A DNA stretch of 10,980 nucleotides, from NCBI GenBank assembly GCA_023392185.1, contig JAEVZP010000121.1:1-10980 (forward strand), read 5' to 3'. The notes beneath the pieces are model-generated. The model ran no database searches and was not told the origin of the DNA. It saw nothing but the letters and a program-made list of their open reading frames with translations. Positions 6,499 to 10,980 of this stretch are shown here, one piece after another (position 1 is the first letter of the stretch; the number at the start of each line of letters is the position of its first letter). The translations under genes were made by a program, and so were the position numbers. The DNA is from Bacteroidota bacterium (lineage in GTDB: Bacteria > Bacteroidota > Bacteroidia > Chitinophagales > Chitinophagaceae).

Positions 6499-7056
6499 GT
6501 GCCCCGCCCCGAAGAAAATCTTTCTGAAGAAGAGTTGCTCCTGCGTTTCCGGGAAACGGGCGATACGTATTGGCTCGGCCAGATTCTGCAAAGCCACACG
6601 GTACTGCTCCTCGGTGTGGCCATGAAATACCTCAAAGACCCGGACGCCGCCGCCGATGCCGTGCAATCGGTTTTTTTGAAGGCGCTCACCCATTTCCCCA
6701 CCGACGAAATGCGCAACGTCAAAGGCTGGCTGTATATCCTGGTGCGCAACCATTGCCTGCAGGTACTGCGCGACCGCGTCCACCATCTGCCGCCCGAAAC
6801 GCTGGATTCGGTTTCCGGAAATATGGACGGCGAGGCAGAAGCCTGGGAGAAAGAATACACCCTTCAACAGCTGGAGGAAAGCATGGACCGCCTGAGTCCG
6901 GAACAGCGCACCGTGCTGGATTTATTTTACCTGCAACGCAAAAGCTACGCCGAGGTTCAGGAAGTTACCGGCTACAATTTCGGACAGGTCAAAAGTTATA
7001 TTCAGAACGGCAAGCGGGCGCTGCGCATTTTATTACAATCAAAAAAAACGGTGTGA
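6499..7056 (+). CDS. ECF-type RNA polymerase sigma factor
   Basis: A 185-residue group IV sigma-70 factor. Region 2 spans about residues 13-92 (LLLRFRETGDTYWLGQIL, then DAAADAVQSVFLKAL, then VKGWLYILVRNHCLQVLRDR). Region 4 spans about 123-180 (LEESMDRLSPEQRTVLDLFY, SYAEVQEVTGYNFGQVKSYI, NGKRALRILL). Regions 1 and 3 are absent, as in ECF factors. The linker at 93-120 contains a TTTCCGGAAA copy encoding VSGN at 105-108. The start is GTG 6499; no upstream in-frame ATG fits. The next gene starts inside this gene's final codons (GTGTGA), so the two are translationally coupled, as expected for a sigma/anti-sigma pair. The cognate signal is unknown; Bacteroidota ECF pairs often control envelope or stress functions. 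Confidence 0.9.
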   Translation: MPRPEENLSEEELLLRFRETGDTYWLGQILQSHTVLLLGVAMKYLKDPDAAADAVQSVFLKALTHFPTDEMRNVKGWLYILVRNHCLQVLRDRVHHLPPETLDSVSGNMDGEAEAWEKEYTLQQLEESMDRLSPEQRTVLDLFYLQRKSYAEVQEVTGYNFGQVKSYIQNGKRALRILLQSKKTV

Positions 7057-7406
7057 ATCAGCCACAAGACCATCCATTTTGGGGCGGTACGCCGCCCGAC
7101 GACGCGCTGCTGCTGGCCTACGCCGAAGGTCTCCTCTCGCCCGAGGAAGCCCACGCCGTAGAGCAATGGCTGGCCACCGAGACGCCGGAAGCCGACGCAA
7201 TCGAAGGCCTCAATCTGCTGGAGGGCGACAGCGTACGCACACTGCAAAAGCGCATCAACAGCCGCGTGGCGCTATCGGCCCGGCGTGGGGGGCGGCGCGA
7301 GCGCCGCCAGCAGCCCATGTCGCAGCGCTGGGTGCTGACCGCCGTTGTTACCGTGCTGGCCCTGTTGGTAATTGCAGCCTTGTACTTCTTTATTTTCCGG
7401 AAATAA
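7053..7406 (+). CDS. Putative anti-sigma factor, single-span membrane protein
   Basis: A 117-residue protein starting at GTG 7053, overlapping the sigma stop codon by 4 bases. Residues 16-41 (DDALLLAYAEGLLSPEEAHA, then VEQWLA) resemble the anti-sigma N-terminal pattern DxxLLAYxxGxLSPEE, without the zinc-binding His/Cys set. Residues 62-88 are strongly basic and polar. Residues 93-114 form one transmembrane helix (WVLTAVVTVLALLV, then IAALYFF), and the protein ends three residues later with FRK. By analogy the N-terminus is cytoplasmic and holds the sigma factor, but there is almost no periplasmic part to sense a signal. The last residues are encoded by a TTTTCCGGAAAT copy that runs into the TAA stop. 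The role is inferred from position and pattern; a short sigma-linked membrane protein of other function is possible. Confidence 0.68.
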   Translation: MNQPQDHPFWGGTPPDDALLLAYAEGLLSPEEAHAVEQWLATETPEADAIEGLNLLEGDSVRTLQKRINSRVALSARRGGRRERRQQPMSQRWVLTAVVTVLALLVIAALYFFIFRK

Positions 7407-7447
7407 GAGGGGATTTTCCGGAAATTTTAGTGCTTTCTCCATCTGCT

Positions 7448-7845
7448 GCGACCCTGCCGAAGGCAGGGTGACAAAACAAGAGAATGAGGGTTTCGGTATG
7501 CGCCTCCGACTTCATTACGCGCTTCTGTTTTGTCATTCCGCCGGAGGCGGAATCTGGGAAGAACAGGTAAATTCGTGAGACCCTGCCGCAGGCAGGGTGA
7601 CAAAACAAGAGTCGCCCATCTTCCCCAACCCATTGTCTTGTTTTGCCATTCCGCCGAAAGGCGGAATCTCACAAGTATGCTACGGTGTGGTGCTGCGACC
7701 CTGCCTCAGGCAGGGTGACAAAACAAGAGAAGTCCTTTTCCGCCGTTTCCTTTCCCGTGTTATTTTGTCATTCCGCCTTTCGGCGGAATCTCACAAGTAG
7801 AAGGAGAGATTCTGAGACCCTGCCGCTTGGCCGGGTGACAAAAAC
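7448..7845. repeat. Left hairpin array (7 units, A+ B- alternating)
   Basis: Seven imperfect palindromes of 33-39 bp. Type A has the stem CCCTGCC/GGCAGGG, and type B has ATTCCGCC/GGCGGAAT. Both are flanked by a TGAGA head and a TGACAAAACAAG tail. Units: A+ 7448-7482, B- 7526-7558, A+ 7575-7611, B- 7637-7675, A+ 7696-7729, B- 7760-7797 and a decayed A+ 7813-7845 (stem GGCCGGG). Loops vary (GAA, GGA, GCA, GAAA, TCA, TTTC, GCTT) while stems pair. Every A is on the plus strand and every B on the minus strand. Spacers are 11-45 bp and not identical. Apart from these units, 7407-7890 holds no gene; open frames there run through the repeats. Confidence 0.92.
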
Positions 7846-7890
7846 GCAGGAACAAAAAAAGAAGGCTATACTTTCTCAATACTGCGACTT

Positions 7891-8265
7891 TCACCACGCC
7901 TCTCTGGTATTCGGATACCGGTTCCACAAAGCCTTTATGTCTGCAATGTCTTCCTCGGTAGGTGGCCAGTAGCCTAGGATATCGCTGTTCAGAAAGCGCC
8001 AATCCGTATTACTTTTCTCAATTAAAGCGTTTTTCCACACACGTTCCCGGTTTTTAATCCGTTTCTCCAACGCAATCGCATTGAGTACATAGCGGGTATC
8101 TTCCAGCCACACAAGGAAATGCGCCTGATAGCGTGTTGTAAAAGCTCCTTCCCGGCCAATCCAATGCTCTACAAGTCGCCGCCGCAAATTATTGGTCATG
8201 CCGGTATACAGCACTGAGCGATTGGCATTGGTGAGTAGGTAGGTGGTGTAGATAGGATAGGACAT
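7891..8265 (-). CDS. Small GIY-YIG domain nuclease (URI/COG2827-like)
   Basis: A 124-residue, single-domain GIY-YIG protein. The first motif is degenerate (TTYLLTN, residues 7-13). The second is LYTGMTNNL at 19-27, with Y20 and G22. NLRRRL supplies the catalytic Arg (R30 by alignment with LxxR), followed by EH at 33-34. The metal-binding Glu is likely E67 in AIALEKRIKNRERVWK. The family's NPxW element appears as NTDW at 86-89. Domain length and motifs are intact, so it is probably active or recently so. Such stand-alone URI-domain proteins are common, often multi-copy, and mostly of unknown function. The gene lies alone between two hairpin arrays and has no strong -7 box. Its bases look more AT-rich than the neighbours. 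The function on these repeats is inference. Confidence 0.88.
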   Translation of the reverse strand: MSYPIYTTYLLTNANRSVLYTGMTNNLRRRLVEHWIGREGAFTTRYQAHFLVWLEDTRYVLNAIALEKRIKNRERVWKNALIEKSNTDWRFLNSDILGYWPPTEEDIADIKALWNRYPNTREAW

Positions 8266-8331
8266 TTAAAAGGATATTTTCACAAAGTACAAATTGGGAT
8301 TTGGTTGTGCATGATGAATTGTAATTTCTTT

Positions 8332-8695
8332 TTCTGAGATTCCGCCTTTGGCGGAATGACAAAATATATGTGTGAATAGATTCGAATGTAATGAGGAGGG
8401 TGCATCCCTTGTTTTATCACCCTGCCGCAGGCAGGGTCTCACAAGTCTCCCTGTTCTTCTGAGATTCCGCCTTTGGCGGAATGACAAAATAAACAGAAAA
8501 TGAACGGGTTGGGAAGGTGGTCGTCCCTTGTTTTGTCACCCTGCCGCAGGCAGGGTCTCACAATCCGTATTTCTATCTTCTGAGATTCCGCCTCCGGCGG
8601 AATGACAAAACAAGAGCGGGAAGGATGAAATAGGAATCAGAATGCCAAAACAACGTGTTCCTTCCCAGATTCCGCCGCTGGCGGAATGACAAAAT
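8332..8695. repeat. Right hairpin array (6 units, B+ A- alternating)
   Basis: The same two families as on the left but each in the opposite orientation. Units: B+ 8332-8365, A- 8408-8445, B+ 8457-8490, A- 8527-8563, B+ 8578-8616 and B+ 8664-8695. Loops are TTT, GCA, TTT, GCA, TCC and GCT. A fragment resembling a B tail (AATGCCAAAACAA) lies at 8641-8653. The stretch 8266-8816 between the nuclease start and coaBC otherwise contains only an AT-rich segment (8266-8331), one TTTTCCGGAAAT (8720) and a CTTTG-rich stretch before coaBC. Confidence 0.92.
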
Positions 8696-8765
8696 ATAAA
8701 CCGAAAACACAGTCCGATTTTCCGGAAATCTCTACTTCCGTTTGTTCCAATCGTTTTAAAAAAGA

Positions 8766-8807
8766 CCTTTGAACTTTGGCCTTTTGATCTTTGGGCTTTG
8801 TGGCCTT
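8766..8807 (+). promoter_or_regulatory. CTTTG-rich stretch upstream of coaBC, possible promoter
   Basis: CTTTG or TTTTG recurs about five times in 42 bp. GATCTTTG at 8786-8793 is one mismatch from TAnnTTTG, with other TTTG copies 10-20 bp upstream that could act as -33 elements. It ends about 10 bp before the coaBC ATG. Which copy works, if any, cannot be decided by reading. Confidence 0.35.
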
Positions 8808-8816
8808 TCTAATTCA

Positions 8817-10031
8817 ATGACTTTCCCGCACCTTTCCGGCAAAAAAATCATCCTCGCCGTTACCGGCTCCATCGCTGCCTACAAAACGCCGCTGCTGGTG
8901 CGACTGCTGGTGAAAGCCGGTGCAGACGTGCAGGTGCTGATGACCGAAGCCGCAGCCGGTTTCGTGACGCCGCTGGCACTTTCCACCGTTTCTAAAAAGC
9001 CGGTTTTCCACTCCGTTCACAACGGTGCCGACTGGAACAACCACGTTTCCCTTGGCCTTTGGGCAGATGCGCTGATCGTAGCCCCCTGCAGCGCCAATAC
9101 GCTGGCCAAGCTGGCACACGGCCTGTGCGACAGCATCGTGGCAGCTGTTTATTTATCTGCCCGCTGTCCGGTATTTATTGCTCCGGCCATGGACGAAGAC
9201 ATGTGGAAACACCCGTCCACACGCGCCAACATTGCCACGCTGCAAGGCTACGGAAATCACCTCTTGCCGGTGGGCAATGGCGAGCTGGCATCCGGACTAG
9301 TAGGCGAAGGCCGCATGGCTGAGCCGGAGGAAATCACTGCCTTTCTGGACCATTTTTGGGGAGAAAAAGAAGACCTGCCGTTGGCCGGAACCGAAGCCCT
9401 CGTAACCGCCGGACCTACCTACGAACGCCTCGACCCGGTGCGCTTTATCGGAAATTTTTCGACCGGAAAAATGGGCATTGCCATTGCCGAAGCCCTGGCG
9501 GAAGCGGGCGCAAAGGTTCATCTCGTTTTAGGCCCGACGCACCTTTCCGCCAATCATCCCAGAGTCGAAACCCACCGCGTAGAGTCGGCGGAAGAGATGT
9601 TCCGGGAAAGCGTGGCTTTATTTCCGAATTGTAGCCTGGCGGTGCTCTCCGCTGCCGTGGCCGATTACCGCCCCGAAACCGTTGCGGATGCCAAAATAAA
9701 AAAGACCGGTGATGCGTTATCGCTTTCTCTGGTGAAGAATCCCGATATCCTCGCGCACCTGGGCAGCATTAAAACCAAAGGTCAATACCTGGTGGGCTTT
9801 GCGCTGGAAACTAACAACGAGTTGGAAAACGCGCAGGAAAAGCTCCACCGGAAAAAAGCCGATCTCATCGTGTTAAACTCTTTGAAAGATGAAGGCGCGG
9901 GCTTTGCCACCGATACCAATAAAGTGAACTTTGTAACCCGCGACGGTGTTGAAGCTTTACCGTTGTTGCAAAAGAAAAGAGTCGCCCATGCCCTTGTGCA
10001 GTTTATCCGCCGGCATTTCCGGAAATCTTAA
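8817..10031 (+). CDS. coaBC: Bifunctional phosphopantothenoylcysteine decarboxylase / phosphopantothenate-cysteine ligase
   Basis: A 404-residue CoaBC (Dfp), which makes 4'-phosphopantetheine from phosphopantothenate and cysteine in coenzyme A synthesis. The N-terminal FMN flavoprotein (CoaC) spans about 1-180: KIILAVTGSIAAYK at 10-23, the catalytic His in NNHVSL (H76), PAMDEDMW at 123-130, and GELASGLVGEGRM at 155-167. The C-terminal CoaB spans about 190-404: VTAGPTYERLDPVRFIGNFS at 196-215 with N213, AAVADYRP at 279-286, and KIKK at 293-296 holding the essential Lys. Relative to E. coli Dfp, N125 is Asp126 here and C158 is Ser159. I recall Asp at the first position in other Bacteroidota. 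A TTG at 8769 would extend the frame by 16 unlike residues; ATG 8817 fits the family. The gene overlaps the DUF4835 gene by 44 bp. Its last residues (FRKS) are encoded by a TTTCCGGAAA copy. Confidence 0.94.
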   Translation: MTFPHLSGKKIILAVTGSIAAYKTPLLVRLLVKAGADVQVLMTEAAAGFVTPLALSTVSKKPVFHSVHNGADWNNHVSLGLWADALIVAPCSANTLAKLAHGLCDSIVAAVYLSARCPVFIAPAMDEDMWKHPSTRANIATLQGYGNHLLPVGNGELASGLVGEGRMAEPEEITAFLDHFWGEKEDLPLAGTEALVTAGPTYERLDPVRFIGNFSTGKMGIAIAEALAEAGAKVHLVLGPTHLSANHPRVETHRVESAEEMFRESVALFPNCSLAVLSAAVADYRPETVADAKIKKTGDALSLSLVKNPDILAHLGSIKTKGQYLVGFALETNNELENAQEKLHRKKADLIVLNSLKDEGAGFATDTNKVNFVTRDGVEALPLLQKKRVAHALVQFIRRHFRKS

Positions 10032-10950
10032 GAAAATAGCCCTCCTCAGTATCTTGTGCAGCCTGCTGACGACCGTTGGCCGGGCACAGGAACTGGTGTG
10101 CAAGGTCTCGATCATGCACGCCGCTATCCGGAACACCGACCCGCAGGTGTTTAAAAGCATGGAGCAGGCCATTACCGAGTTTATGAACGGGCGGAAGTGG
10201 ACTTCCGACGAGTTTTTACCCGAAGAGCGTATTCCGGTCAATATCCTGATTAACCTCACCGACAAAAGCGGCGAAGACGTGTTTGCCGGGCGGATGACCA
10301 TCAACGCTTCCCGGCCCGTTTTTAACACCTCCTACACCTCTCCAACGGTCAATTTTCAGGATCAGAACATTTCTTTCCGGTATTCGCAGTTTGCCCCGAT
10401 CAACTTCGACGACAACCGGGTGGCCGGCAACGATCCGATGGCTTCGAACCTGACTGCGATTCTGGCTTATTATTCCTACCTGATTCTCGGTCTCGACTAC
10501 GATTCTTTTGCGCCCAATGGCGGCGATGCCCTTCTCAAAAAAGCACAATCGGTGGTTGCAAACGCACCCGAAGGGGCGGCTATCAAAGGCTGGAAGACGG
10601 CCGAAAATCAAACCAACCGCTACTGGATTGTGGACCAGCTGCTGAGTCCGCGTTTCCGGTCTTTCCGGCAATACTGGTACGATATGCATCGGCAGGGGCT
10701 GGATTTTCTGTACAGCAAACCCGAGCAGGGAAGAGAAAAAGTTCTTTCCGGTATCCCGATGCTGGCGCAGTTGCAGAAAGACAATCCCGGGTCGATCCTG
10801 CTATTATTTTTCTTTAGCGCCAAAAACGAGGAGTATGTGCGGATTTTGTCGCAGACGCCCCGGGAAGCCCGTGCCCCTTTCATCACCGGGTTGGTGCAGG
10901 CCGATGAAAACGGCGCTGTGAACACCCGTAAATACGAAGCGCTGCGGTGA
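9988..10950 (+). CDS. DUF4835 family exported protein
   Basis: A 320-residue protein that I recognise as DUF4835, a Bacteroidota-specific family usually found right after coaBC; its function is unknown. A signal peptide is visible: LKK at 14-16, a hydrophobic run IALLSILCSLLTTV at 17-30, and likely cleavage at GRA|Q (33/34). Landmarks are ELVCKVSI just after cleavage, a LGLDYDSFAPNGGDALLKKA region near 170-190, NRYWIVDQLL near 210, and FRQYWYDMHRQGLDFL near 230-245. ATG 9988 is the only sensible start; an upstream in-frame codon at 9946 would put 14 extra basic residues before it. The reading frame starts inside coaBC (44-bp overlap), so it is probably translated from the coaBC mRNA. The start of a further exported protein overlaps its stop by 4 bases. 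Confidence 0.86.
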   Translation: MPLCSLSAGISGNLKKIALLSILCSLLTTVGRAQELVCKVSIMHAAIRNTDPQVFKSMEQAITEFMNGRKWTSDEFLPEERIPVNILINLTDKSGEDVFAGRMTINASRPVFNTSYTSPTVNFQDQNISFRYSQFAPINFDDNRVAGNDPMASNLTAILAYYSYLILGLDYDSFAPNGGDALLKKAQSVVANAPEGAAIKGWKTAENQTNRYWIVDQLLSPRFRSFRQYWYDMHRQGLDFLYSKPEQGREKVLSGIPMLAQLQKDNPGSILLLFFFSAKNEEYVRILSQTPREARAPFITGLVQADENGAVNTRKYEALR

Positions 10951-10980
10951 GGAAAATCTTTTGGGCCCTGAGCCTTGTGC
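10947..10980 (+). CDS. Start of a further exported protein (truncated by the window end)
   Basis: GTG at 10947 overlaps the DUF4835 stop (GTGA). The eleven visible residues, MRKIFWALSLV, have the basic then hydrophobic pattern of a signal peptide. Coupling to the upstream gene suggests one operon with coaBC. In some relatives recN lies near here, but this N-terminus is not RecN-like. Identity cannot be judged from so little. Confidence 0.5.
   Translation, partial: MRKIFWALSLV

Larger units (their letters stand above)
7448..8695. mobile_element. Candidate non-autonomous hairpin island with a GIY-YIG nuclease core
   Basis: The unit consists of the GIY-YIG gene plus its two flanking hairpin arrays. 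It lies between two unrelated housekeeping or regulatory segments, contains no TTCCGGAA motif though these are common on both sides, and looks more AT-rich within the nuclease gene. No transposase, target-site duplication or attachment site could be found by eye, so mobility is inferred from the repeat architecture alone. Confidence 0.45.

Noticed and set aside
6546..6557. TTTCCGGGAAAC and similar near matches (for example 4117-4126) as copies of the iterated palindrome
   Set aside because: They have an extra base in the core and were left out of the count so that it holds only exact TTCCGGAA.
6570..7052. Upstream extension of the anti-sigma frame inside the sigma gene
   Set aside because: This part is an out-of-frame shadow of the sigma factor; the GTG at 7053 gives a sensible, coupled start.
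7390..8002. Several short open frames through the left hairpin array on both strands
   Set aside because: Their products only repeat translations of the hairpin units and carry no recognisable start or domain.
7448..8695. CRISPR array
   Set aside because: Units alternate in orientation, belong to two stem families, vary in loop and spacer length, and no cas gene is near. Spacers partly resemble each other, unlike CRISPR spacers.

Overview
The window looks like chromosomal DNA of a moderately GC-rich member of the Bacteroidota, probably in the Chitinophagia/Saprospiria range; I cannot place it below phylum with confidence. The reasons are TAnnTTTG-type -7 boxes, a MORN-repeat/TonB C-terminal protein, a CoaBC gene followed by a DUF4835 gene (a pairing typical of the phylum), and a sigma/anti-sigma pair of the usual Bacteroidota type.

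Layout. Positions 1-569 (minus) hold the start of an ORF matching only the second half of CarB, so carB seems to be split. A repeat-filled gap of 264 bp separates it from a RidA/2-aminomuconate deaminase-like gene (834-1253, minus). A tRNA-Pro(CGG) with its own -7 box and terminator follows (1378-1451), then a secreted MORN/TonB-domain protein (1567-2943, plus). A long convergent terminator separates that gene from gyrB (3145-5142, minus). An AraC-type regulator (5480-6340), an ECF sigma factor (6499-7056) and an overlapping single-span membrane protein, the likely anti-sigma (7053-7406), read rightward. A 1.25 kb accessory island (about 7448-8695) contains a small GIY-YIG nuclease gene (minus) flanked by 13 hairpin repeats. 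Then comes an overlapping rightward operon: coaBC (8817-10031), a DUF4835 gene (9988-10950) and the first codons of another exported protein (10947-).

Two patterns go beyond ordinary annotation. First, the palindrome TTCCGGAA occurs 15 times, 11 of them as TTTCCGGAAA, in coding and non-coding DNA; about 0.2 copies of an 8-mer would be expected by chance. This density recalls DNA-uptake sequences or cyanobacterial HIP1. Second, the hairpins around the GIY-YIG gene belong to two families that share tails but differ in stems. They alternate in orientation and are mirror-symmetric about the gene: every A unit points toward it and every B unit but none of the A units points away. This resembles a REPIN/RAYT-like arrangement with a GIY-YIG nuclease in the place of the transposase.

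Other points of interest are two active-site substitutions in the CoaC half of CoaBC, a dispersed ATCCG inverted repeat between araC and the sigma gene, GTTGGA-type repeats beside the carB half, and -7 boxes lying almost on top of several start codons.
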